Shown one piece after another: positions 17,228-26,266 of a DNA stretch of 64,000 nucleotides (the first letter of the stretch is position 1; each line of letters starts with the position of its first letter). The notes beneath the pieces were generated by a model. The model had not been told where the DNA came from. It did not search any database and was given only the letters and a program-made list of their open reading frames with translations. A program made the position numbers and the translations under genes. The stretch comes from Alicyclobacillus tolerans (GTDB taxonomy: Bacteria; Bacillota; Bacilli; Alicyclobacillales; Alicyclobacillaceae), in NCBI RefSeq assembly GCF_021739485.1, contig NZ_JAJFNK010000001.1, positions 310,001 to 374,000 of the forward strand, given 5' to 3'.

Positions 17228-18472
17228 ATGCTGGACATGGACACTTGGGAAAGCGCTTGGACGGCTGTCCTTTTTATTTTGTCGGGGGGACTCATCGTCG
17301 GCAAGTTGACTGAGAAACCTCGCATTCCGGATGTGGCTGCATATCTGCTGTTCGGGATTGCGGTCGGCCCGTTTGTCTTTCACTGGTTTTTTGAACCCGC
17401 ACAGTCGCAGACGACACAATTTATTGTGAATTTGGGCGCAACCTTAATTCTGTTTGACGGGGGACGTTCGGTGTCTTTTTCCATCTTGAAGGACGTCTGG
17501 ATTAGCATTGCGTTATTGGCCACATTCGGCGTTCTGCTCGCCACGGTGGTTGTCGGGCTTGCCGCCCATTGGCTGCTTGGACTGCCGTGGCTGCTTTCGC
17601 TGTTGCTCGCGGCGGTGGTCGCATCTACGGACCCTGCAACTTTGATTCCTGTGTTCAAGCGCGTCAGTATTTGGCCCCGCCTTCAGCAAACGGTCGAATC
17701 CGAGTCTGCGTTCAACGACGCCACGGCCTCGGTTCTGGTGTTTACCTTGATTGGCATTGTCCAGCAGCCCGGGGGGACCACTTGGACCGCACCCGTGCTG
17801 TACTTTCTACAATCCGCTCTGATTGGCTTGGCAGTTGGGCTCGTGTGTGGACTGTTGGCGCTCTGGTTGGTCTCGGACAAAGGATGGGGGATTTTTCACG
17901 AATACGGTTCAATTGTCATGCTGGCGGTTGCTTTAGGGTCCTATAGCGGGGCAGAGGCGTTGCACGCGAGCGGTTTTATGGCGGCCTTTACAGCAGGCGT
18001 TATTACGGGCAATGGCGCGAGTTTCCGCTGGTCCTTGGCCCGGCATACCGAGGAAAACATTCACCATTTTGGGAACGCGATCACGTTGATTTTACGCATG
18101 ATGATATTCGTCTTACTCGGGGCCCAAGTCGATTTTTCAGTCGTCAGCCGGTACCTGGTTCCGGGACTGGCGGTCGTCGCTGTCATCGTGGTCTTTGCTC
18201 GGCCGCTGGTGGTGATGTCTTCCGCTGGCGTAGACCGACGCGCCAAATGGAGCTTGCGAGAGCTGTTGTTCATGTTCTGGGTTCGTGAGACAGGGGTCAT
18301 TCCCGCAGCGCTGTCCGGCGTCTTGATGGCAGAACAAGTGCCAGGGGCAGACGTCATCGGCGCCGTTACGTTTCTGGCCATCTTATTTACGATTTTACTT
18401 CAGGCCAGTACCACAGGGCTGGTGGCGCGCAAACTAGGCGTACTTACGAGCTCCTTGCCAGAGGAGGTATAG
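17228..18472 (+). CDS. CPA1-type Na+/K+:H+ antiporter
   Basis: A 414-residue membrane protein with about twelve hydrophobic helices. Helix 5 region ASTDPATLIPVF and the adjoining ESAFNDATAS are the conserved ion-binding and gating segments of NhaP/CPA1 exchangers, with their acidic residues kept. It has no C-terminal TrkA or cytosolic regulatory domain, so it is a compact form. ATG 17228 has GGGGGGTGG just upstream. The open frame reaches 17045, but that part is not antiporter-like. It probably exchanges Na+ or K+ for H+ for pH and salt homeostasis. It stands alone, with a 232-bp leader in which I find no known riboswitch. Confidence 0.9.
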   Translation: MLDMDTWESAWTAVLFILSGGLIVGKLTEKPRIPDVAAYLLFGIAVGPFVFHWFFEPAQSQTTQFIVNLGATLILFDGGRSVSFSILKDVWISIALLATFGVLLATVVVGLAAHWLLGLPWLLSLLLAAVVASTDPATLIPVFKRVSIWPRLQQTVESESAFNDATASVLVFTLIGIVQQPGGTTWTAPVLYFLQSALIGLAVGLVCGLLALWLVSDKGWGIFHEYGSIVMLAVALGSYSGAEALHASGFMAAFTAGVITGNGASFRWSLARHTEENIHHFGNAITLILRMMIFVLLGAQVDFSVVSRYLVPGLAVVAVIVVFARPLVVMSSAGVDRRAKWSLRELLFMFWVRETGVIPAALSGVLMAEQVPGADVIGAVTFLAILFTILLQASTTGLVARKLGVLTSSLPEEV

Positions 18473-18582
18473 CGGGATTGCGACCGGTGGAGGGGTTTCC
18501 CTTCCCGGAAGTTCTCAGTCTGATGAATGTAAACCTGCCGTGTCACATGATTGCACTCGCATGTCAATTTGGTTTCAATGGC

Positions 18583-18675
18583 TTAACAAAAAATTTACAA
18601 TGACGGCGGCCGGGCCCGAAACCTTAACAATTCCTTTACATCACTTCAACAACGTCTTCATAATGCCCTGATAAT
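18583..18675 (+). promoter_or_regulatory. PhoP boxes and promoter of pstSCA
   Basis: Direct repeats of the TT(A/T)ACA type with exact 11-bp period: TTAACA 18583-18588 and TTTACA 18594-18599, then TTAACA 18624-18629, TTTACA 18635-18640 and a weaker TCAACA at 18646-18651. CATAAT (18659-18664) or GATAAT (18670-18675) may serve as -10. In Bacillus, PhoP~P dimers bind such TTAACA repeats at 11-bp spacing to activate pst under phosphate starvation. No PhoPR genes lie in the window. Confidence 0.8.
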
Positions 18676-18740
18676 CTATGACCTGTCAGGACACACTAGG
18701 ACAACAGAGAACATGGACAGGGCTAAGGAGGGCACACGAG

Positions 18741-19874
18741 TTGATAAATCGTGGCACGAAATGGTTAACTGGAATGGCAGCACTAGCGATGGTAGTTACG
18801 GTCGCCGGTTGCGGCGCTGCAACAAACAATACATCTTCCAACTCGACGGGAGCCGCAGGGACGAACAACACCACGGGAGGCACCAGCGGTGGCGCAGTGA
18901 CGATTAACGAAACCGGCTCTTCGCTGTTGTACCCGCTTTTCAACGGCGAATGGATTTCAGCTTACCAATCGGTTGACCCGAATGTGAAAATTGTAGCGGG
19001 TTCGACGGGCAGCGGTGCAGGCATTTCACAGGCCATTGCGGGCACGGTTCAAATCGGCGCATCCGACGCGTACATGGCAGATGCACAGATGCAGCAAAAT
19101 CCTTCAATTGTAAACATTCCGGTAGCGATTTCCGCGCAACAGATTATGTACAATCTGCCGGGAGTAACCGGACACCTGAAACTCACCGGAAACATCTTGG
19201 CGCAAATCTACACCGGCAAGATTAAATACTGGGACGATGCACAAATTACGAAGCTGAACCCCGGTGTGAAGCTTCCGCACCAACAGATTATCCCGATTCA
19301 CCGTTCTGACGGCAGTGGAGACACGTTCTTGTTCTCCCAGTTCTTATCCGACACCAATTCGGCGTGGCAGCAATCACCGGGTTATGGTACGAGTATTTCC
19401 TGGCCGTCGGTTTCTGGCGGTATCGGAGCGAAGGGCAACGAAGGTGTTGTGGCGGACTTGGCTTCCAATAAGTACAGCATCGGCTACGTGGGCATCAGTT
19501 GGTTGAACAAGGCGACAAAGCAGGGAATTGGCTATGCAGCGCTGCAAAACAAAGCCGGCAACTTCGTATTACCGACTCAGAGCAACATCCAAAGTGCAGC
19601 GAGCGCGCTGATCAGTAAAGTTCCGGCAGATGAACGGATCTCGTTGATTTATGCGCCGGGTGCCAACTCGTACCCAATCATCAACTTCGAATACACGATT
19701 ATTAACACGAAGCAGCCTGCGAACATGGCGGCAGCGTTGAAGAAATTCCTGAATTGGGCCATCGACCCGAAAGGCGGCAACAGCGCCCAATACTTGAAGC
19801 CCGTGCACTTCCTGCCGTTACCGGCATCGATTGAACCGAAAAGTCAGGCTCAAATTAACAAGATCGGCGGCTAA
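18741..19874 (+). CDS. pstS: Phosphate ABC transporter substrate-binding lipoprotein
   Basis: A 377-residue lipoprotein that captures phosphate outside the membrane for the PstCAB importer. The signal peptide ends in lipobox VAGC, followed by an Asn/Thr/Gly-rich linker and the PBP fold with ETGSSLLYPLF, AGSTGSGAGISQ and the phosphate-binding HRSDGSGDTFLFSQFL. TTG 18741 is chosen because AAGGAGGG sits nine bases upstream and leaves a proper signal peptide; the open frame extends back to 18678 without an RBS. Pho boxes precede it. pstC follows after 29 bp. Confidence 0.95.
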   Translation: MINRGTKWLTGMAALAMVVTVAGCGAATNNTSSNSTGAAGTNNTTGGTSGGAVTINETGSSLLYPLFNGEWISAYQSVDPNVKIVAGSTGSGAGISQAIAGTVQIGASDAYMADAQMQQNPSIVNIPVAISAQQIMYNLPGVTGHLKLTGNILAQIYTGKIKYWDDAQITKLNPGVKLPHQQIIPIHRSDGSGDTFLFSQFLSDTNSAWQQSPGYGTSISWPSVSGGIGAKGNEGVVADLASNKYSIGYVGISWLNKATKQGIGYAALQNKAGNFVLPTQSNIQSAASALISKVPADERISLIYAPGANSYPIINFEYTIINTKQPANMAAALKKFLNWAIDPKGGNSAQYLKPVHFLPLPASIEPKSQAQINKIGG

Positions 19875-19903
19875 CATTATATCGACGATTAGGGGCGAAG
19901 CTC

Positions 19904-20908
19904 ATGAAAAAAGTGACTTCAGGCTCCAAGATAGCAGACAGAGTTTTCAAACTGGCTACTGGCATATCTGCCAGTAGCCCTGTCCTGTTTCTTGTAGTCA
20001 TCGCTATCATCGTTATCATTCAGGCTATGCCTTCCATTCGTTTTATGGGTTGGGATTTTATAACCAAAATCGATTGGAATATGGGCAATCTGTACGGGTC
20101 GATGCAGACCAAGAACGGGATTACGGCTCCTGCCGGAGCTTCTTACGGAGCACTGCCGTTTATTGTCGGAACCCTGGCATCGTCTATCATTGCGATTGTC
20201 ATCGGCGTACCCATCTCGATTTTGACAGCGCTGGTCCTTGCGTATAAGCTTCGCGGAACCATGCGGACCCTTCTATCGATACTTGTCGAGCTGTTAGCCG
20301 GGATTCCCAGTGTCGTATTCGGGCTGTGGGGCATCTTGGTTTTGGCTCCTTGGGTTGGCCACCGCTTCGCTCCATTTTTGGAACACCTCGGCGGCGTCAT
20401 TCCCATTTTTAAAGGTCCGGTTGGAACGGGACTGGGCCTGCTTACAAGCGGCATGGTGCTCGCCTTGATGATTGTTCCCATCGTGACCGCGACGACCCGC
20501 GACTTATTGGAAGGGGTGCCTGTGTTGTATCGGGAAGGCGGCATCGGACTCGGTATGACGAGTTGGGAAGTCGTGCGCCTGGTGTGCCTCCCGTACATCC
20601 GGGAGGGACTGGTGGGGGCCGTCGCTTTGGGGTGGGGCCGCGCCATGGGGGAGACCATGGCTGTGTTAATGGTCAGCGGCAGTGCCATCAACTACCTGCC
20701 GCACAACATCTACAGTCCGATCTCTACGATGGCGGCGGTCATTGCCGACCAACTCGACAGTGCGTTGACGGATGCTTCGCACATGGCTGTTCATGCGATG
20801 GCCGAACTCGCTTTGGTCTTAATGGTACTGACCTTGCTTACTAATCTTGTCGCTCGCTGGCTCGTCAACCGCAGCGGGGCGCGCGTCGGTTCGGGGGTGA
20901 AAGCATGA
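19904..20908 (+). CDS. pstC: Phosphate ABC transporter permease PstC
   Basis: A 334-residue inner-membrane permease with six to seven hydrophobic helices and the ABC-permease coupling loop around GGIGLGMTSWEVVRLVCLP and ALGWGRAMGETMAV, which docks on PstB. The segment ELLAGIPSVVFGLWG is the PstC/PstA family mark. The roughly 50-residue periplasmic loop after helix 1 (FITKIDWN...) is usual for PstC. It is cotranscribed with pstS and overlaps pstA by 4 bp (ATGA). Confidence 0.95.
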   Translation: MKKVTSGSKIADRVFKLATGISASSPVLFLVVIAIIVIIQAMPSIRFMGWDFITKIDWNMGNLYGSMQTKNGITAPAGASYGALPFIVGTLASSIIAIVIGVPISILTALVLAYKLRGTMRTLLSILVELLAGIPSVVFGLWGILVLAPWVGHRFAPFLEHLGGVIPIFKGPVGTGLGLLTSGMVLALMIVPIVTATTRDLLEGVPVLYREGGIGLGMTSWEVVRLVCLPYIREGLVGAVALGWGRAMGETMAVLMVSGSAINYLPHNIYSPISTMAAVIADQLDSALTDASHMAVHAMAELALVLMVLTLLTNLVARWLVNRSGARVGSGVKA

Positions 20909-21759
20909 TTTCGACTAGGCGCAAGCGAAGAAAGTTTGGCGCGTATCTGGGCTGGGGATTCGCTTGGTTGGCGGCTGCGATTGTCGTGTTTGGTTTGTTG
21001 GACATGCTGGTCACAATTATTGGCAAGGGCGTCACCTCTTTTCACTGGAACATGCTGTGGACTGTCACGCAAGGGGTAGCCGGCGGGTTACAAAACGCCA
21101 TTTTAGGTACGTTTGAACTCGTGTTGATTGCCACCATTTTTGCCGCTCCCCTAGGCATTCTCGGCGGGATCTACGTTTCCGAATTTGCGCATTCCAAAAC
21201 GGCCTCGGTCATCAGGTTCCTAACGGAAGTGCTGTCTGGAGTACCGTCCATCGTGTTGGGGTATTTCGGTTATCTATTAATGGTCTTGCAGTGGGGATGG
21301 AAGTTCTCCGCATTGGCCGGCGGGATTACCTTGACCGTGATGATGCTGCCGTACATTTTGCGCACCACGGAAAGCAGTTTGCTGCAAGTCTCCTTGTCTC
21401 AACGCGAAGCTGCCTGGGCGATTGGCATGACGAAGTACCAAGCCATTTCCAAGGTTGTTTGGCGTCCGGCCGCTGGGGGAATTGCTACAGGCATTCTCAT
21501 GGCCGTGGCCATTGGTTTGGGCGAGACAGCACCCCTGTTGTATACGGCAGGGTGGTCGTCTTATAACCCGACCGGGCAGTTGATTGGCCAACCCGTTGGA
21601 TATTTAACGTACGTGGTATGGACGTATTTGGACCAGCCGTATCCGCAGGCACGCGCTCTTGCCTACAGCGCCGCTTTTGTGCTGGTTGTCATTATCTTGT
21701 TCATCCACCTTGTAGTCCGCACGTTGGTGTGGCGAACGAGTGGAGTACGTAGGGGTTAA
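20905..21759 (+). CDS. pstA: Phosphate ABC transporter permease PstA
   Basis: A 284-residue permease that pairs with PstC as the channel of the phosphate importer. It has six hydrophobic helices, the family stretch LTEVLSGVPSIVLGYFGY and the coupling-helix region REAAWAIGMTKYQAISKVVWRPA before ATGILMAVAIGLGETAPLLYTAG. It starts at ATG 20905 within the pstC stop. The usual next gene, pstB, is absent; a terminator follows and pstB is found 9 kb away on the other strand, so the transporter is encoded in two units. Confidence 0.95.
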   Translation: MISTRRKRRKFGAYLGWGFAWLAAAIVVFGLLDMLVTIIGKGVTSFHWNMLWTVTQGVAGGLQNAILGTFELVLIATIFAAPLGILGGIYVSEFAHSKTASVIRFLTEVLSGVPSIVLGYFGYLLMVLQWGWKFSALAGGITLTVMMLPYILRTTESSLLQVSLSQREAAWAIGMTKYQAISKVVWRPAAGGIATGILMAVAIGLGETAPLLYTAGWSSYNPTGQLIGQPVGYLTYVVWTYLDQPYPQARALAYSAAFVLVVIILFIHLVVRTLVWRTSGVRRG

Positions 21760-21812
21760 TCACGCGATTTCCATACAGAATCAAAGGGATGGGTTCAACA
21801 CCCCCATCCGCG

Positions 21813-21853
21813 AACAAACCTGGCTGCGGCGTTTAGATGGCCAGGTTTTGTTT
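21813..21853 (+). terminator. Intrinsic terminator after pstA
   Basis: AACAAACCTGGC (21813-21824) pairs with GCCAGG-TTT-TGTT (21840-21852) with one bulged T, followed by TTGG. Confidence 0.75.
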
Positions 21854-22178
21854 GGTTCCGATGTGCCGGCTGATTTGCCTGCGGGTCTTGGGGAATTTAG
21901 ACTGAACCCATGCGTTGTTGGGCACGATGTAAAATCAAAATAAAACGAGTTCACTTCCATGAAAACGGGATGTGCACGCAAATCGATTTATGGACACGCG
22001 AGTGGTTATTTGCACGAAGTAGGTTCATTTGCATGGAAGTCCTTCATATGCTTTCCATGAAAACGGTTGTCTCATGCAACGATAGACCTACGATGGTGTG
22101 GTGATTTGCGGCTAAATGTTTTATCCTTAAAAGGGAGTTGGACAGAGTTGGATGGAATGAGCGCAGGAGGCGATCAAG
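21854..22178 (+). other. Intergenic region with repeats upstream of the glycosyltransferase cluster
   Basis: No gene seen. TTCCATGAAAACGG occurs twice (21955-21968 and 22053-22066). The second copy forms an inverted repeat with CATGGAA at 22032-22038 (partner TTCCATG 22053-22059). These may be operator sites for the cluster, but I see no clear -35/-10 pair. AGGAGGCGATC before 22179 is the ribosome binding site. Confidence 0.4.
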
Positions 22179-23327
22179 GTGCCCAAAGTCTTACTCTTGA
22201 CAGCCTCATTTGGCGAGGGTCATAACCAGGCGGCCCGTGCGGTAGCGGAAGCCTTAGAACGCAGGGGTGTAGTCGTTAAACTTGTCGATTATACAGAGTG
22301 GCTGCATCCGGCCTTACGGTCATTTGCGAAGTTCAGTCTGATCCAAGGTGTGAAAAAGGTTCCGACGTTGTACGGTTTGTTTTATCGTTCCATGTCGCGC
22401 ATTCAGCCGTCGTCTTCGATTCAGAAGCAGTTGAATCACCTCGGTATGGCGCACATGCAACAGTTTTTGAAGGCGTTCCGGCCAGACGTGGTAGCAAGCA
22501 CATTCCCTACGCCAAATGGTGTTATGTCCGAACTGCGGGCAACTGGCTTTACCAACGTGCCAATCGCAGCAATTTTGACAGATTACACGGCACATGGCCA
22601 GTGGATTCACGAATATACGGACTTGTATTTCGTAGCCACTGAATCGGTTAAGCAAGAACTGATGGATCACGGTGTCAGTCCGTCCAGGATCGTGGTATCG
22701 GGAATTCCAATTCGTTCTGCTTTTAACGATGATGCGGTTCAAACGTTGCTTCAAGGACGCAAGGACCTCCGGTTGAATCAGGGATTGCGCCATGACCTGC
22801 CCTTGATTTTGATTATGGGGGGAGGAGCCGGGGTCTTGGCTGACGTGTCGTCTTGGGAAAGCGCCATTCGCCGCAGCAAGGCACAATTTGTGGTGATTTG
22901 CGGCCGAAATGAACGCTTGTATCGCAGGCTTCAACCACTCGAATCGGCTCGCGTTAAGGTTCTTGGGTATACAACCAAGGTACCTGAGTGGATGGCGATG
23001 GCCGATTTAATTGTCACCAAGGCCGGCGGGATTACCGTTACCGAAGCTTTGGCCATGGAGCTTCCTATGCTAGTGTTCCGGCCAATACCAGGACAGGAAG
23101 AGGACAATGCGTCGTTTGTCTTGAATTTGGGTGCTGCTCACTTGGCACAGGACAGCAAGACAGCCCACGCGTTTATTGAACAGTGCGTCAAGGACCCGAC
23201 GGTGCTCACGGACATGAAAAGCCGCATTCAACGCCACAAAGTCCGCGGTGGCGCAGAACGGATTGCATCTGTGTTGCATCAAATGGCAAGAGGAGAAGCA
23301 GTTCCGTCTCCTGCCCTGCGAGTCTGA
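22179..23327 (+). CDS. MGDG synthase/UgtP-like glycosyltransferase (first copy)
   Basis: A 382-residue GT28/GT-B enzyme. The N-terminus VLLLTASFGEGHNQAARA is the MGDG-synthase N-domain with its Gly-x-Gly-His acceptor/membrane motif. The C-domain has MGGGAGVLADV, ICGRNERLYRRL and the nucleotide-sugar site TKAGGITVTEALAMELPML followed by PIPGQEEDNA. UgtP and MGDG synthases add sugar from UDP-sugar to diacylglycerol on the inner membrane face. B. subtilis YkoN is another relative. The exact lipid or polymer acceptor is unknown. GTG 22179 has a near-perfect RBS. It is first of a four-gene run with a paralogue at the end. Confidence 0.88.
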   Translation: MPKVLLLTASFGEGHNQAARAVAEALERRGVVVKLVDYTEWLHPALRSFAKFSLIQGVKKVPTLYGLFYRSMSRIQPSSSIQKQLNHLGMAHMQQFLKAFRPDVVASTFPTPNGVMSELRATGFTNVPIAAILTDYTAHGQWIHEYTDLYFVATESVKQELMDHGVSPSRIVVSGIPIRSAFNDDAVQTLLQGRKDLRLNQGLRHDLPLILIMGGGAGVLADVSSWESAIRRSKAQFVVICGRNERLYRRLQPLESARVKVLGYTTKVPEWMAMADLIVTKAGGITVTEALAMELPMLVFRPIPGQEEDNASFVLNLGAAHLAQDSKTAHAFIEQCVKDPTVLTDMKSRIQRHKVRGGAERIASVLHQMARGEAVPSPALRV

Positions 23328-23428
23328 CTTAGATCCAGTATTTAGGATGTTTCGAATTGGATTTTCGTTTCGCTTTGCATTTTTCCATTCTGCTGTGCAT
23401 TTTTAATGATTAAGGTGTTGCTTGTATT

Positions 23429-24130
23429 ATGGTTATTGCCGTAATCCTTTGGGTCATCGTTGGCCTCGTTTTGATTTATTCCGTTGTACCCAACCTTCTC
23501 ACGCGCGTTTTTCACATGTTCGCTGTGCGCACGGGCGAGCGGGAGAGCAGCGTTTATCTGACTTTTGACGACGGGCCGGATGAAAAGTACACACCGGGGT
23601 TGTTGGATGCGTTGAACGCGGCAGGTATACGGGCCACTTTCTTTGTCATTGCCGACAAGGCCGCCAGACACCCTGAGATCATTCAGCGCATGCTTGAAGA
23701 CGGTCACGACGTACAGATTCACGGATTGACACATGCCTTTGTACCACTTTTGTCACCATTTCAGGCAATTGCACAAATTCGCCGTTCTGCTGAAATTTTG
23801 AAGGAACATTTCGGACTCAAAGCCGTGTTTTACCGCCCTACTTGGGGACTACTGAACCTTACGACGCTGATGTACGCTTGGTTTGCTTCCTGCCGGGTCA
23901 TCACATGGTCCATTATGGTGGGAGACTGGCGAAATACAGACAGCGACACTTTGCTTTTGCGAATTCAAAGGCGTCTTCAAGAAAAGTCTGTTATTGTACT
24001 TCATGACAGCGACGAGACGCCGGGAGCAGAGCAAGGTGCGCCGTTAAACGTCATTGAACTCATACCAAAGCTAGGGATTGCGGCGCGAACGAAGGGCCTG
24101 GAGTTTCGTACGATGCAGGAATGGCGGTAA
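23429..24130 (+). CDS. Membrane-anchored polysaccharide deacetylase (NodB domain)
   Basis: A 233-residue protein: an N-terminal signal-anchor helix (about 2-24) then a NodB/CE4 domain. Motif 1 TFDDGPD gives the catalytic Asp and metal Asp. Motif 2 IHGLTHAF gives the two metal His. Motif 3 is RPTWG, and a late LHDSDETPG carries the last conserved His. Such enzymes remove N-acetyl groups from wall or envelope polysaccharides outside the cell. ATG 23429 has only a weak AAGGTG upstream. It is encoded between two glycosyltransferases and just before a YkoP-like gene, suggesting one envelope-glycan pathway. Confidence 0.87.
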   Translation: MVIAVILWVIVGLVLIYSVVPNLLTRVFHMFAVRTGERESSVYLTFDDGPDEKYTPGLLDALNAAGIRATFFVIADKAARHPEIIQRMLEDGHDVQIHGLTHAFVPLLSPFQAIAQIRRSAEILKEHFGLKAVFYRPTWGLLNLTTLMYAWFASCRVITWSIMVGDWRNTDSDTLLLRIQRRLQEKSVIVLHDSDETPGAEQGAPLNVIELIPKLGIAARTKGLEFRTMQEWR

Positions 24131-24143
24131 GGGGGCGCGCAAC

Positions 24144-24752
24144 ATGTCAAAGCGCATTATATATACAGTGTGGGTGGTTTGGGAGTTTTTGTTTCGGCTC
24201 TTTGGCCGTGTGCGACCCTTGAAACGCAATGAAAGGCATCTGTTTTACATTGCTAAACGCCGATACCTCGGGAAACCGTTTGATGTGGACGGGGTGCATG
24301 TGGATCGGTTTGACTTGGTCGTCGAGTTGCACATGAACAATTACTTACTCATGGATGTGCTTCGCGAGCAAACCAGCTTGGTTGGACTCGCGGTCAAACT
24401 GGTGCAGGAAGCCAAAAAATCACTGCCCGTACTCGCTGAGAGTTTGCGGAACCAGAAATTTAACCAGGCACAGGTTCTGTACGGGATCACGTTTATTCAC
24501 CGCGGGGTTGAGCGCTTCGGTTTTCAGATTCTGCCGCTTCGAAGACACTTTATTCGCAGTGTCACGACGTGGCATTTGAAACACATCTTTCGAATCGTCA
24601 ATCCCAATGCCGAGGCAATGCTGAGCAAACACCCAGATGTGTTTGAGCCGATGATCGTAGCCATGTCTAAAGAACACCTGTTTTCAAACTACGGTCCCGG
24701 GCAAAGTCCGACATCGAGTACCATGTCCCGACGAGACCACGTACTAACATGA
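24144..24752 (+). CDS. YkoP-like protein of the envelope glycan cluster
   Basis: A 202-residue protein without a signal peptide. An aromatic, basic N-terminus (IIYTVWVVWEFLFRLFGRVR) could lie on the membrane surface, and the rest is mixed alpha/beta with LHMNNYLLMDVLR and FIHRGVERFGFQILPL. It resembles the YkoP domain that, in Bacillus, is linked to YkoN-type glycosyltransferases and deacetylases; the family has no established reaction. ATG 24144 begins 13 bp after the deacetylase stop, so it is in the same operon. The C-terminal 20 residues are Ser/Thr-rich and probably disordered. Confidence 0.65.
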   Translation: MSKRIIYTVWVVWEFLFRLFGRVRPLKRNERHLFYIAKRRYLGKPFDVDGVHVDRFDLVVELHMNNYLLMDVLREQTSLVGLAVKLVQEAKKSLPVLAESLRNQKFNQAQVLYGITFIHRGVERFGFQILPLRRHFIRSVTTWHLKHIFRIVNPNAEAMLSKHPDVFEPMIVAMSKEHLFSNYGPGQSPTSSTMSRRDHVLT

Positions 24753-24761
24753 GGTAAAGCG

Positions 24762-25952
24762 ATGACGAGAGTGCTTTTGTTGACAGCTTCCTTCGGGGAC
24801 GGCCACAAACTCGTGGCCAAGGCATTGAGCGACGAATTCCGGGCACGGAACGTAGAAACCGTAGAACTCGACGGGTTTCGGTCGACCAACGCTTATTTAT
24901 CCAAATGGAATGAATTTATATACGAATGGACAACTCGCTATACACCCGCTGTGTACGGTGCAAGTTACCGGTGGACGGCTCGTTTGAAAACGGAAAGTCC
25001 GCTTTGGAACATATTGGGCAACATGTCGAAAGCGGCCGTGCTCGAAGCACTGGATCGGGTTCAGCCCGATGCGGTGCTTCAGCTGTTTCCGGACCATTCG
25101 CTGGCTTCTTTGCGCCGCCTGGATCACAAGCCGTACATCGGCGTGGTCATTACAGACTACAGCGTTCACAGCCGATGGTTCCACAAGAACGTGGATACCT
25201 ATTTTTTCCCGCATGAGGTTGTGGCAAATCAGGCCAAGCCGTTCGTTCATCCGGAGAGCACTTCGGTGGTGTCAGGGATCCCAATTCGGCGAGAATTTTG
25301 GCAAGGCTCGAGCGACGATTCCTCCCCCGACCGGCCCGCCAGTCAGCCCTATATTCTCTTTGCCGCTGGAGGGCGCGGGGTGTTTGCGGACTTGTCGACG
25401 GCCATTGAGTCGGTTCGTGAGGCGTTTCCGAACCACACGGTCTACGTGATGTGCGGACGCAACGAGAAGATGCTGGCTCGCGTCCAGCAGCTGGGGAAAC
25501 GGGTGGATGACGTGATCGGGCTGCCCTTTGTAAACAACGTGGCAGATTGGCTGTGGCATGCCGATTTGGCCATTATCAAAAGCGGTGGTGTTACGGTGAC
25601 GGAGTGCCTGGCAACGGGCTGCCCGGTCATTGCGTATCGGCCTCAACCTGGGCAGGAATTGGACAACGCTCACTTTGTGCGCGACATCGGGGCTGGAACC
25701 GTTGCCCGCAATGCTTCAGAATTGAAAATGGCCCTGCATCAATGTCAAACCCGGGTTGCAACTAATGCGGACAAGCCCAGTACTACCGTGTCCAGTGGGA
25801 TTGACTCCAGTGCTATAGACGACAATAGGTTCAATCACGGGACTATGGATCGCAATCGCAGCTCCTTTGGCCACATACAAGGTATCCAGAACGGAGCCAT
25901 AAACATCGTCGACTACGTTCTGCGTCAATTGGCGGAGGCGCAGCACCGGTAA
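24762..25952 (+). CDS. MGDG synthase/UgtP-like glycosyltransferase (second copy)
   Basis: A 396-residue paralogue of the protein at 22179. It has the same N-terminal VLLLTASFGDGHK motif, an AAGGRGVFADL loop, CGRNEKMLARVQQLG, and the donor site KSGGVTVTECLATGCPVIAYRPQPGQELDN. It differs in an added, poorly conserved C-terminal stretch of about 45 residues rich in Ser, Asn and Asp before IVDYVLRQLAEAQ. Keeping two paralogues in one operon suggests two successive or alternative sugar transfers on a lipid. ATG 24762 has GAGGTAAAG upstream. A strong terminator follows after a short tandem repeat. Confidence 0.87.
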   Translation: MTRVLLLTASFGDGHKLVAKALSDEFRARNVETVELDGFRSTNAYLSKWNEFIYEWTTRYTPAVYGASYRWTARLKTESPLWNILGNMSKAAVLEALDRVQPDAVLQLFPDHSLASLRRLDHKPYIGVVITDYSVHSRWFHKNVDTYFFPHEVVANQAKPFVHPESTSVVSGIPIRREFWQGSSDDSSPDRPASQPYILFAAGGRGVFADLSTAIESVREAFPNHTVYVMCGRNEKMLARVQQLGKRVDDVIGLPFVNNVADWLWHADLAIIKSGGVTVTECLATGCPVIAYRPQPGQELDNAHFVRDIGAGTVARNASELKMALHQCQTRVATNADKPSTTVSSGIDSSAIDDNRFNHGTMDRNRSSFGHIQGIQNGAINIVDYVLRQLAEAQHR

Positions 25953-26039
25953 AGGGAGCAGGGACGCTCACGAGAGACGTTTGGTAGGGACGTTGCTGTC
26001 GTTGAAAAGGCTCGCTTAACCAACGCGGTCCGAAATGGA

Positions 26040-26153
26040 AGATGCGCGAGCGGGAAACTAGGATGAGATCGGAAACCATGGACGCGACCGGAAACCGGGT
26101 ATGCGATCGGAAACCGGGTATGCGATCGGAAACCGGGTATGCGATCGGAAACT
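26040..26153. repeat. 19-bp tandem repeat (about six units)
   Basis: The unit GGGTATGCGATCGGAAACC occurs exactly at 26097-26115 and 26116-26134, with one change at 26135-26153. Degenerate units precede at 26078-26096, 26059-26077 and 26040-26058. The period of 19 is not a multiple of 3 and the array lies between two convergent genes, so it is not coding. Confidence 0.9.
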
Positions 26154-26171
26154 ATGGAGCGTGGGAAAAGC

Positions 26172-26211
26172 AACCGGAGTCTGGCGGGCAAGCCAAGAGC
26201 TCCGGTTTTTT
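26172..26211. terminator. Bidirectional terminator after the glycosyltransferase operon
   Basis: AACCGGAG (26172-26179) pairs with CTCCGGTT (26200-26207), and an inner CTGGC/GCCAAG stem extends it. TTTTTT follows on the plus strand. It lies between convergent genes. Confidence 0.85.
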
Positions 26212-26266
26212 GCGGGCAGGCAAGTTGTGCCGACGCGGCGTCTGCAAGCGATGGTGCGACGCCGTC

